Source of the DNA: a virus
Length of the DNA: 23,852 bases
Reading direction: 5' to 3' (one strand)
Virus record (IMG/VR): IMGVR_UViG_3300043313_000589
Location: 1 to 23,852 of that record
Of this stretch, positions 1-7,376 are shown one piece after another. The notes beneath the pieces were generated by a model, which searched no databases, was not told where the DNA came from, and was given only the letters and a program-made list of their open reading frames with translations. Each line of letters begins with the position of its first letter. Within the stretch, counting starts at the first letter, position 1. Made by a program: the position numbers and the translations under genes.

Positions 1-2
1 AT

Positions 3-44
3 CTGGCGGGGTACACCTACACGCTCCCGATTGAACGAGTATGA
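3..44 (+). CDS. C-terminal end of an upstream phage gene (partial)
   Basis: An open frame enters from the left edge and reads LAGYTYTLPIERV before a TGA at 42-44. That stop overlaps the ATG at 41 in an ATGA arrangement, the coupling used repeatedly further right in this operon, so it is probably the end of a real gene. By position, just before head-closure and neck genes, it could be a head-tail connector (gp6-like), but 13 residues cannot establish a family. Confidence 0.5.
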   Translation: MAGYTYTLPIERV

Positions 45-421
45 CGACCCAGACCGCCCAGCGGGCCATAACCACGGCGTTCATTGCGGATGACCCCACG
101 AGCATCGTTCTGGTACCCTGGGAGACAGCCACAACGCCGGGCGGGGGTCGGTCCATGGTTCCGGGTACCCCCCGGGCTGCCCAGACGTTCAAGTTGATAC
201 CAATGACCTTCGACCAGCGACCCACGGTCACGGCCGGTGGGGTAGAGCGCATCATCGACTACACCTTGCTCGGGGAGTGGGACTCGGTCGGGGAGGTGTG
301 GGACCGGTTCGACCTGGGGGACGAAACCGAATACTTCTTGGTGGTGGCCATCGCGCCGGGACATGGATACGAGAAAAAATACCTGTGCGAACGTCACCTG
401 TACCAGGATGGGGTGGCGTAA
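41..421 (+). CDS. putative head-tail stopper / head closure protein
   Basis: This is a 126-residue soluble protein at the left end of the tail-side structural operon. Its size and its place between a connector-like gene and a gp10-like gene fit the small beta-barrel head-closure (stopper) proteins that plug the portal channel after packaging. The sequence is rich in beta-type segments (for example FKLIPMTF and EYFLVVAIAP) and has no membrane segment or catalytic motif. The stop TAA shares its last base with the ATG of the next gene. Function is assigned mainly by gene order; it could instead be another connector component. Confidence 0.55.
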   Translation: MTTQTAQRAITTAFIADDPTSIVLVPWETATTPGGGRSMVPGTPRAAQTFKLIPMTFDQRPTVTAGGVERIIDYTLLGEWDSVGEVWDRFDLGDETEYFLVVAIAPGHGYEKKYLCERHLYQDGVA

Positions 422-798
422 TGGTCGTCAAGCGCGGGATCTTCGACTTCGACTCGTTGTCACCATCTCTTAAGAAGATGTTGCCGGTGATCGACGCCGG
501 GGTTGATCTCGCGTTCGACTACATTGAGCCTCGCGCCTCGTCCATGATGAGGACTAACGCCCCGTGGGTAGACCGGACAGGTAATGCGCGTAATGGCCTG
601 TTCGCGGAGCATCAAAAAACCCCGATGGTCGTTCATCGCCTGGTTCTGTACCACACCATGCCCTACGGTATCTGGTTAGAGATTCGATGGTCCGGCCGGT
701 ACGCGGTGATCGGTCCGACCATGTTAGAGGTTGCACCCGAGTTGTCTATCGTGGTGGCCGAATCAGTAAAACGTGCCATCGACTTGTTGGGGGACTGA
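421..798 (+). CDS. HK97 gp10-like neck / tail-completion protein
   Basis: This 125-residue protein starts at ATG 421, overlapping the previous stop. A longer reading from 277 would overlap the upstream gene heavily and adds an unlikely Gly/Arg-rich leader, so 421 is preferred. The segment APWVDRTGNARNGL near residues 46-59 matches the W-x-D-R-T-G-x-A-R signature of HK97 gp10-like proteins, which sit at the head-tail interface. A helix follows near the C-terminus (VVAESVKRAIDLLG). Its place between the stopper and terminator genes agrees with the family's usual position. Confidence 0.72.
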   Translation: MVVKRGIFDFDSLSPSLKKMLPVIDAGVDLAFDYIEPRASSMMRTNAPWVDRTGNARNGLFAEHQKTPMVVHRLVLYHTMPYGIWLEIRWSGRYAVIGPTMLEVAPELSIVVAESVKRAIDLLGD

Positions 799-799
799 C

Positions 800-1198
800 A
801 TGCGGGCTGTGATTCGTACGGCGATTTTGGCCGACAGTGCGCTGCAAGCCCTCGGCATCGCCGATGGTGACCATGTCTTGTCTGGTGATGTGGACTCCTT
901 CGCCGTGAGGCCATTCATCAACTTGAAATGGGGTATCACCAATCCCGCACCTTTTGGCAACGCTGCCCAGCAGACCAGCCTTGTTGCATGGGTGCACGAC
1001 GACCCCAACGACTATGAACGGATAGACGCAATCCTTCGCCGGTTGCGTGTACTCATTCCATCGCTCGTCGGGCTGACGGATACAAACGACTACGTCTCGC
1101 AGGTCGCATGGACCGGTGACGGCCCTGACCTGAAGGACGACGGTCACCGCACCATCACTCGCCAAGGGAACTACACGCTGAATGGGAGCATGAGATGA
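800..1198 (+). CDS. tail terminator protein
   Basis: This 132-residue protein starts at ATG 800, one base after the previous stop. A start at 773 lies inside the upstream gene. N-terminal helix, then beta segments (FINLKWGI, TSLVAWVHD), then a helix (YERIDAILRRLRVLI) and C-terminal strands ending in a polar NYTLNGSMR tail resemble tail terminator (gpU / gp17-like) proteins. These form the ring that stops tail-tube growth and joins the tail to the head. The gene is immediately downstream of the gp10-like gene, as expected, and overlaps the next start by four bases. Confidence 0.65.
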   Translation: MRAVIRTAILADSALQALGIADGDHVLSGDVDSFAVRPFINLKWGITNPAPFGNAAQQTSLVAWVHDDPNDYERIDAILRRLRVLIPSLVGLTDTNDYVSQVAWTGDGPDLKDDGHRTITRQGNYTLNGSMR

Positions 1199-1536
1199 GC
1201 CAATCGTATGCCCGGTACATCGGAGGTGCGACGACTCGCCGTATCTCCGCCCGGGACTGGAAGGCGAAGGGAATTGAGCAGAACACCCTCGCGTGGACTG
1301 CCGCGAATGGGCACAGCATCCCGCGCGAGGACATCACGGAGGCGGCCTGGAACGTCCTGCGTCTCGACCCCGGTATCGTCTTCACCGACCAGGAGCCGAC
1401 CAAGGCGGTAATCGACTCAGCCAAGATCGACGCCGCAAAGGCGCGGTTGATGGCTCGATCGGGCGGCGCTGACGTGCTGCATGCTCAGGACCCGATCCAG
1501 GGAGTGGACGAGTCCAAGTCCACCTCCGGGGAGTAA
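1195..1536 (+). CDS. hypothetical protein in the tail operon
   Basis: This 113-residue soluble protein is translationally coupled to the terminator gene by an ATGA overlap. It has a basic N-terminus with paired arginines (TTRRISARDW), a helical stretch (KAVIDSAKIDAAKARLMA) near residues 73-91 and a polar, acidic tail. No catalytic motif or membrane segment is visible. Its position between terminator and major tail protein suggests a virion or tail-assembly role, but the family is not recognised. Confidence 0.72.
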   Translation: MSQSYARYIGGATTRRISARDWKAKGIEQNTLAWTAANGHSIPREDITEAAWNVLRLDPGIVFTDQEPTKAVIDSAKIDAAKARLMARSGGADVLHAQDPIQGVDESKSTSGE

Positions 1537-1539
1537 GCC

Positions 1540-1731
1540 ATGGTCCTCCGGTGTCCACATCGCAAGTTCGGGGAGTTGAAGCGTCCCTCGGCCGATCCCG
1601 GCCTGGTGGAGGTTTCATGCCCGTCACGGTGGTGTGGGAAGGTGCCGGGGGTTGTGGTTCTGCACACGTTTGACACGTCCACTGGAGTACTGGTGGGTAC
1701 TCGCGCATTCCGTGAACCACAGAAAGGATAA
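1540..1731 (+). CDS. small zinc-ribbon-like protein
   Basis: This 63-residue protein follows a GGGGAG ribosome site 3 bases after the previous stop. It carries C5-x-H7 near the N-terminus and C27-x4-C32 (SCPSRWCG) in the middle, a plausible four-ligand metal site, followed by beta strands VVVLHTFD and LVGTRAF. Small proteins with this CPHRKFGEL and W-C-G layout recur in structural regions of actinobacteriophages; their role is not established. Com-like translational regulators are another small zinc class, but similarity to them is not evident. Confidence 0.7.
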   Translation: MVLRCPHRKFGELKRPSADPGLVEVSCPSRWCGKVPGVVVLHTFDTSTGVLVGTRAFREPQKG

Positions 1732-1736
1732 GGCAA

Positions 1737-2594
1737 ATGGCACTTGGCACTTCGCTACCGTATGGCCTCCGGGACGTCAAGCTCATCGAGTACCCGACGC
1801 TGGCGGCTGACTCGTTCGGTACCGCCCTGGTGGACCTGCCGAACGCACAAACACTCTCGTTCACCGAGACCGAGGAGTACACCGAACTTCGGGGCGATGA
1901 CCAGTTGGTTGCCTCCCATGGGCAAGGTGCACAACTGGACGCCGAACTGGAGTCCGGCGGTATCTCGATGGAGGCGTACAAGGTCATCAATGGTGGCCAG
2001 ATCGTCGAGACCGGGATCACACCTAACCAGGTGAAGCGGTACCGGAAGCTGGTTACCGACCAGCGACCGTACTTCGTCGCCATCGGCAAGTCGATCAGCG
2101 ACAGCGGCGGTGACTTCCACACGGTCATGTACCGCGTGCGGGCAACTGGTGATGTGGGCGGTGAGTTCGCGGATGGCGCGTTCTTGGTGCCGACGTCGGC
2201 ATTGACCGGCTTCCCGTGCCTCGTGGAGGGTGACGTTGACGGGGACGAAATCCTCGGCGCGCTGTACGACTTCATTCAGCACGAGACCATCTCGGACATC
2301 GTGGCTCCGGCAATCGATATCGCGTCGGTCCCGATCCTGTTCTCACTGTCTGACATCACCGGCCCTGCGGCGGGTGGAGAGATCGTTACGATCCACGGCG
2401 AGTTCTTCGGACCCACGGTCTCGGCTGTGGTGTTCGGCGCGACCAACGCCACGGACTACGAGGTCGTGGATTCTCACACCATCGTGGCCATCAGCCCGGC
2501 GCACGCCGCAGGCGCGGTTGCTGTCCGCGTGACCAACCCCACCGGCCAGTCCACGGCCACCCTTTCCGGGGCCAACACCTACACGTACGTCTAA
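1737..2594 (+). CDS. major tail protein with C-terminal IPT/TIG Ig-like domain
   Basis: This 285-residue protein has a good ribosome site (GGATAAGG). Residues 1 to about 195 look like a tail-tube subunit, with alternating strands and the acidic patch TETEEYTELRGDDQ typical of siphovirus major tail proteins. From about residue 200 an Ig-like fold of the IPT/TIG type begins: DITGPAAGGEIVTIHG, then VVFGATNATDYEVVDS, then VTNPTGQSTAT. Such appended domains project from the tail surface and may bind carbohydrate. It lies directly before the tail chaperone genes, the canonical place for the tube gene. Confidence 0.83.
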   Translation: MALGTSLPYGLRDVKLIEYPTLAADSFGTALVDLPNAQTLSFTETEEYTELRGDDQLVASHGQGAQLDAELESGGISMEAYKVINGGQIVETGITPNQVKRYRKLVTDQRPYFVAIGKSISDSGGDFHTVMYRVRATGDVGGEFADGAFLVPTSALTGFPCLVEGDVDGDEILGALYDFIQHETISDIVAPAIDIASVPILFSLSDITGPAAGGEIVTIHGEFFGPTVSAVVFGATNATDYEVVDSHTIVAISPAHAAGAVAVRVTNPTGQSTATLSGANTYTYV

Positions 2595-2624
2595 CCACTC
2601 AACGACGGGATTTAGGAGCACACG

Positions 2625-3302
2625 ATGCCTCCCACTAACGACCAGATCAACGATGTCTGGGGTCAGTCCAAACTGACCGAGACCTCTCTCATCACCCTCC
2701 CCTCCGGGCAGACATGCCAAGCCAAGCCCATCGGTATGGAGGGCGTGTTTGCGTCCGGCATCATGGGGGCGGCTGACACGTTGACGGCATACGTCGGCAA
2801 GGAGTACATCCGCAAGGTTCGCGGGGCGAGGGGCAAAGCCGACGCCGAAGAAATCAATGTCAAGGCGTTGATGAAGGATCCCGACGCTCTCGGCCGAATC
2901 GTCAAAATGGTGGATACTGTCACACCCCTCGTGGTCGTGGAGCCCGAGGTCATCCGTCACTTCGTAGACATCGAGGTCGACGGCAAGCCGGACACCCGGA
3001 AAATCCCCGATGACGAGCGCGTCTGCCGAGAGTGCGGCATCATGCGCCGAGATCACTCGACCGGGGAGCAAAGCCGCCACAAGCACGCGTGGACGTCGGC
3101 CATCTATACCGACATGATCGGTATGGAGGACAAGATGTTCCTCTTCAACTTCGCCCTGTCGGGGGTTCGCGATGTCGAATCCTTTCGTGAAGCATCCGAC
3201 GCGGCTATGGGAACTGTGGAGGATGGCGAAGGACTTCAGGTGCCGACCGAGCGAACTGACGGGCCACACCCTAAAAGGCGACGACCTGCACGGCGGAGGT
3301 AG
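2625..3302 (+). CDS. tail assembly chaperone, G-type product
   Basis: This 225-residue protein has an AGGAG site upstream. It is the first of the two overlapping reading frames that precede the tape measure gene, where lambda-type G and GT chaperones sit. The body contains a metal-site-like group C134-x2-C137, H144, H152 and H154. The segment FNFALSGVRDVESFRE is reminiscent of other actinophage G proteins. Beyond about residue 190 the sequence turns into a low-complexity basic tail ending PKRRRPARRR, as expected for the part read only by ribosomes that do not shift. Chaperones of this type coat the tape measure protein during tail assembly. Confidence 0.78.
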   Translation: MPPTNDQINDVWGQSKLTETSLITLPSGQTCQAKPIGMEGVFASGIMGAADTLTAYVGKEYIRKVRGARGKADAEEINVKALMKDPDALGRIVKMVDTVTPLVVVEPEVIRHFVDIEVDGKPDTRKIPDDERVCRECGIMRRDHSTGEQSRHKHAWTSAIYTDMIGMEDKMFLFNFALSGVRDVESFREASDAAMGTVEDGEGLQVPTERTDGPHPKRRRPARRR

Positions 3303-3546
3303 AGCCGTTGTCGCCCTCGTCATCGATCGCGCGGTGTGGACGTTCGGATCTGCGGTGGAGACCGACATGGATGAAGCCGAACGGTCGATGACCAAGGTTA
3401 ACAAGAAAGCAACGCCAGAACGGATCGCGGCAACCCGGCAGGCGGTCCTCGACAAATACTTGAACATCGGGAAGGAAGCAAGGGAAGAGGCGCCAAAGGG
3501 GCGTTTCCGCGACCCGGCTCTTTCGGTCAAACGACGAAGGAGTTAA
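3172..3546 (+). CDS. tail assembly chaperone T part, probably made as a +1 frameshift GT fusion
   Basis: This frame is open from 3118 (after TGA at 3115-3117) and ends at 3546, three bases before the tape measure ATG. Its first ATG is 3172, but that start has only a G-run before it. The protein has the T-type pattern LWELWRMAKDFRCRPSEL, then VVALVIDRAVWTFGSAVETDMDEAE, then a charged C-terminus. It is in the +1 (or -2) frame relative to the G gene. The best slip site is UCC-UUU-C at 3180-3186, where tRNA-Phe could move from UUU to UUC. A G5 run at 3161-3165 is the alternative. The fusion would read about 187 residues of G, then 119 of T. Confidence 0.7.
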   Translation: MSNPFVKHPTRLWELWRMAKDFRCRPSELTGHTLKGDDLHGGGRAVVALVIDRAVWTFGSAVETDMDEAERSMTKVNKKATPERIAATRQAVLDKYLNIGKEAREEAPKGRFRDPALSVKRRRS

Positions 3547-3549
3547 GAC

Positions 3550-6171
3550 ATGGCTGGGCCAACGATCGGCACTATCCGGGGCACCATCGAGATTGACTAC
3601 GATGGCAAAGGCATCATCCGGGCGAAAGACGATGTAGACCAACTGGATAAGAAGAGCGTTGGCACCCAGGCGTCATTGAACAAGATGGCCACTGGATTGG
3701 CTGCGGTCGGTGGTGTGATCGCAGCCGGGTTCGCGGTGGCGACTGCATCGGCCATCAGCTTTGAAAAACAGATGTCGGCTGTCAAGGCGGTATCGGGGGC
3801 CTCCACCGAACAGATGCAAAGATTGACCGATAAGGCATTAGAATTGGGGGCGAAGACTAAATTCTCCGCCAGTGAAGCCGCCCTCGCTTTGGAAGAGTTG
3901 GTCAAAGCCGGTCTCTCTGTTGAAGAGGTATTGAACGGCGCGGCAGATGCCACGGTGGCATTGGCGGCTGCCGGTGAGATTGACCTGGCAAGCGCCGCCA
4001 CGATCGCGGCCAACGCGCTGAACCAATTCAACCTTAAAGCATCAGATCTTACCGGAGTCGTGGACACCATCGCCGGGGCTGCCAACGCGTCGGCAATTGA
4101 CGTCCACGAGTTCGGGCTGTCGTTGAGCCAGGTCGGCGCTGTCGCCAACTTGGCCGGACAAGACTTTGATCAAGTGGCAACGGCCATCGCCCTGTTGGGT
4201 AACGCGGGCATCAAGGGCTCGGACGCCGGTACGTCGTTGAAGACCATGCTATCGAACTTGGTGCCAACCACGGGACCAGCAATCAAGGCGTTCAAGGAAT
4301 TGGGGCTGAACGTCGGGGCGAGTGGTAATGCCTTCATTGACGCCCAGGGCAACTACAAATCGCTTGCCGAGATATCCGGCATCCTCAACACGGCCACAAA
4401 GGGATTGTCGGAATCGCAGAAACAGGTGGCGCTCGAAACTATCTTCGGGTCCGATGCCATTCGCGCGGCAGCCATTATCGCCAACACTGGTGCCGAAGGA
4501 TTCGCGGCCCTCAACGCCGAGATGCACAAGACCACGGCTGCCGAGGTCGCTGCCACCCGCATGGACAACGCGGCTGGCTCGATCGAACAGTTGAAGGGTT
4601 CCGTCGAGACGTTGGGTATCGCCATCGGCTCTAGATTTACCCCGGTACTTCAAGATGTCGTGGACAAGATCACCATCTGGGTGAACGCCTTCGGTGAACT
4701 GGACAAGGGAACCCAGGGAACCATCCTCGCCATCGTCGGTATCGTCGGGGCACTGTCTTTGTTACTTGCGGCGGTCATCAAGATCACACAAGCATTCCTG
4801 GCCCTTCGCACGGCTATCACGATCATCAAGGCCTGGGTGATTTGGTCGAAGATAGCCGCAGCCATGACCAAGATCTGGGCGGGTGTTCAGTGGTTGCTGG
4901 CCGCAGCCATGAACGCAACCTTCTTGATCGTGATTCTGGTCATCGCGGTTATTGCCCTACTCGTCGCAGCCATCATCTGGCTCTGGAAGAACAATGAGAC
5001 CTTCCGTAAAGTTGTCATGGCGGTCTGGTCGGCCATCAAGAAGGCGATCGCGGCGGTTGTGGACTGGTTCGTTAACACGGCTTGGCCTGCGCTCAAGAAG
5101 GTGTGGGAAGCGATCCTGTCCATCTGGGACCTCATTGCCCCAATCGTCAAGGCTGCGTTCGCTGCGTGGATCTCGGCGGTTCAAACGGCATGGGCCATCA
5201 TCTCGGCGATCTTCGCGGTTATCGTCGCGGTCGTCAAGGCAGTGTGGGGGTTCATCGGCCCGTACATCATCGGTGCGGTCAAACTGTGGTGGGACTATGT
5301 CACGTTCGTTTGGAACGCTCTGGTCACCATCACGACGTTCGTCTTCAATCTGATTAAGTCAATCATCGTCGCAGTCTGGGGCTTCATCGGCCCTTACGTG
5401 ATGACGGTGGTTAAGGGAATCTGGGACATCATCACCAAGGTGTGGGGAATCATCTGGGCGGTCACCCAGAAGATCTGGGGGGACTTCAAGGCTTTCTTTG
5501 TCGCCCTATGGCAATTCCTGGTCGCTTTGTTCGATGCGGCGGTACAGACTGTCGTCAACATCTTTACCGGAATCAAGGTCATTCTCGACAAGGTCAAGGG
5601 GTTCTTCAACGAATTGAAGACTGCGGCCAACGGCGGTACCGATACCTTGATCGCTTTCGTCAAGGGTATCCCCGGGCGCATCCTCGACGGACTGGGCAAC
5701 CTCGGCGCGATGTTGTTCGACTCCGGTAAGAAGATGATCCAAGGTTTGATCGACGGTATCTCGTCGATGGTCGGTAAGGCCAAGGACACCTTGTCCAACC
5801 TCCTGAAAAGCCTTCGCAATCTGCTCCCATTCTCACCCGCCAAGGAAGGTCCGTTCTCGGGTAAGGGATGGACGTTCAACTCCGGCACTGCGCTGATCGA
5901 AGACTTCGCTCGTGGCATCGAACGCGCCTCGGCGACTTCGCTGGACTCGATGATGGGCGCAGTGTCCGGCGTATCGGCATCGTTCGCGCCGGGTACCCCG
6001 TCCACCACGGCTCCAACGTCCACCACCACCACGAACAACACCGGAGGTGTGACCCACATCGGGACCGTCGCTGTCAACGGCGTTTGGGACTTCACTGACC
6101 CGATGGCCACCCGTAAGATGGTGGCGGAACTCGATAAAGAACTGACCAACTACCAGAACGGATTCAAGTAA
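3550..6171 (+). CDS. tape measure protein (TP901 family)
   Basis: This 873-residue protein sets tail length and is injected with the DNA. Residues about 75-415 match the TP901 tape-measure core (FEKQMSAVKAVSGAS, then LGAKTKFSASEAALALEEL, then NAGIKGSDAGTSLKTML). Several hydrophobic segments lie at about 395-420 and 455-480. These are followed by a Trp-rich helical region with AVWGFIGPY at residues 564-572 and again at 608-616, a 44-residue period. The C-terminus carries the common LLPFSPAKEGPFSGKGW motif. At about 0.15 nm per residue the tail would be about 130 nm (inference). Its stop overlaps the next ATG by one base. Confidence 0.94.
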   Translation: MAGPTIGTIRGTIEIDYDGKGIIRAKDDVDQLDKKSVGTQASLNKMATGLAAVGGVIAAGFAVATASAISFEKQMSAVKAVSGASTEQMQRLTDKALELGAKTKFSASEAALALEELVKAGLSVEEVLNGAADATVALAAAGEIDLASAATIAANALNQFNLKASDLTGVVDTIAGAANASAIDVHEFGLSLSQVGAVANLAGQDFDQVATAIALLGNAGIKGSDAGTSLKTMLSNLVPTTGPAIKAFKELGLNVGASGNAFIDAQGNYKSLAEISGILNTATKGLSESQKQVALETIFGSDAIRAAAIIANTGAEGFAALNAEMHKTTAAEVAATRMDNAAGSIEQLKGSVETLGIAIGSRFTPVLQDVVDKITIWVNAFGELDKGTQGTILAIVGIVGALSLLLAAVIKITQAFLALRTAITIIKAWVIWSKIAAAMTKIWAGVQWLLAAAMNATFLIVILVIAVIALLVAAIIWLWKNNETFRKVVMAVWSAIKKAIAAVVDWFVNTAWPALKKVWEAILSIWDLIAPIVKAAFAAWISAVQTAWAIISAIFAVIVAVVKAVWGFIGPYIIGAVKLWWDYVTFVWNALVTITTFVFNLIKSIIVAVWGFIGPYVMTVVKGIWDIITKVWGIIWAVTQKIWGDFKAFFVALWQFLVALFDAAVQTVVNIFTGIKVILDKVKGFFNELKTAANGGTDTLIAFVKGIPGRILDGLGNLGAMLFDSGKKMIQGLIDGISSMVGKAKDTLSNLLKSLRNLLPFSPAKEGPFSGKGWTFNSGTALIEDFARGIERASATSLDSMMGAVSGVSASFAPGTPSTTAPTSTTTTNNTGGVTHIGTVAVNGVWDFTDPMATRKMVAELDKELTNYQNGFK

Positions 6172-7376
6172 TGGGATGGGGCTCTTTGCAGGTGGGTCGT
6201 ACGCCCCTCCGGGAGACGTACACGATCACCTACTCCGTTAACGCGACAACTGGCCAGCAGTCGGTGAACCTCGAAGGTATGGAGTCAAGCCCACCGTTCA
6301 CCCAGGCCCAGATTCAGGCAAGGTCGGAAGATCTCGTCTCCATGTTGGACAAGGCCTTGCCTGTGGTCTTCTCGGACAAGACAACGCAGACTGGGTTCTA
6401 CGAAGTACATGACGTTGGGGCAGCGATTACCGGATGGCCCGAGGCGGGGTTCTTCAACTGGACTCTACGACTAGACCGCATAGGCTCAGAGAATGCGGTG
6501 GATATCGAGAGCCGGTTGGGGTCGGTTGTTCGACAGAACGGTTTCGCGTTGACGGGCGAACGGTGGCACGCCCCGGCGATCGGTGCTTATGGGTACTTCA
6601 CTGGTACCACACCCCCCAGCGGTTCCATTGGGCGCGTGCTGGCCGACGCCGAGGGCACGATAACCGTCTTCAGGGGCATCCCAGCGGGAGTATCCCCGGT
6701 GTGGGGTATCGGGGCATCAAATTACCTGCTGGGGCGGTCACGCGTCCTTGTGGCGGGTATAGAACGCTCGGGCATCGGCATCCGGGTGGCTACGACGGAC
6801 TGGACGCTGACCAACGGCCTGATTCGGGTCACACCCAATCCCTCGGGGTCCATGTTGCAGGTAGAGGGATGGGATGGTGCGGCGTGGTCGTCCAAAGACC
6901 TGGACATCACCGTAGGCACCGATCTGGCTCCGCCATGGGATGCTATGACGATCCTCCGGAACGATTTCGAGTGCGTGGTCTTGCGGTTGGTCAAGTCCAA
7001 GTCACCCGGGCGCATCTTGGTTGACCTGACACTTCGGCGAGGTGCCGGATTCGTTGAAGGCTTCATCCAGACGGACGCGTCAGCCACACTCGGAGTCAAG
7101 ACCGATCCGGCGCTAACGACGACCAACAACGCGGCAACCGGGTACATCCTCGAAACCTCGAACGATGTGAACGGTAACCAGTTCACGATCGGAGTGCCAG
7201 TCACCTTTACCGGATCGACCACGGGAGGTGTGAGCAAGGCGACCTCGATCGAATTGCCCTGGTACGCCGGGTACGTCATTGACGGGACCTCGGGCGTGTC
7301 CGGCAACACGGCGATTCATCTGCGGGACCAGTACATCGGTGCCCTCACGGAACAGGCATTGGCGGTTAAGCGATGA
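6171..7376 (+). CDS. distal tail / minor tail protein
   Basis: This 401-residue protein directly follows the tape measure, the position of the distal tail (Dit-like) hub. The sequence is beta-rich throughout, with a polar N-terminal strand region (YTITYSVNATTG), a hub-like middle and a C-terminal jelly-roll-like part (TFTGSTTGGVSKATSIELPW). No catalytic motif is apparent. The stop overlaps the following start (ATG 7373). Conserved gene order supports a structural role in the tail tip; the exact subunit identity is inferred. Confidence 0.68.
   Translation: MGWGSLQVGRTPLRETYTITYSVNATTGQQSVNLEGMESSPPFTQAQIQARSEDLVSMLDKALPVVFSDKTTQTGFYEVHDVGAAITGWPEAGFFNWTLRLDRIGSENAVDIESRLGSVVRQNGFALTGERWHAPAIGAYGYFTGTTPPSGSIGRVLADAEGTITVFRGIPAGVSPVWGIGASNYLLGRSRVLVAGIERSGIGIRVATTDWTLTNGLIRVTPNPSGSMLQVEGWDGAAWSSKDLDITVGTDLAPPWDAMTILRNDFECVVLRLVKSKSPGRILVDLTLRRGAGFVEGFIQTDASATLGVKTDPALTTTNNAATGYILETSNDVNGNQFTIGVPVTFTGSTTGGVSKATSIELPWYAGYVIDGTSGVSGNTAIHLRDQYIGALTEQALAVKR

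Noticed and set aside
1382-3530. Long minus-strand frames of 297 and 395 residues opposite the tail genes
   Set aside because: They mirror well-supported tail genes, have no ribosome sites, and their lengths follow from GC-rich codon bias on the true strand.
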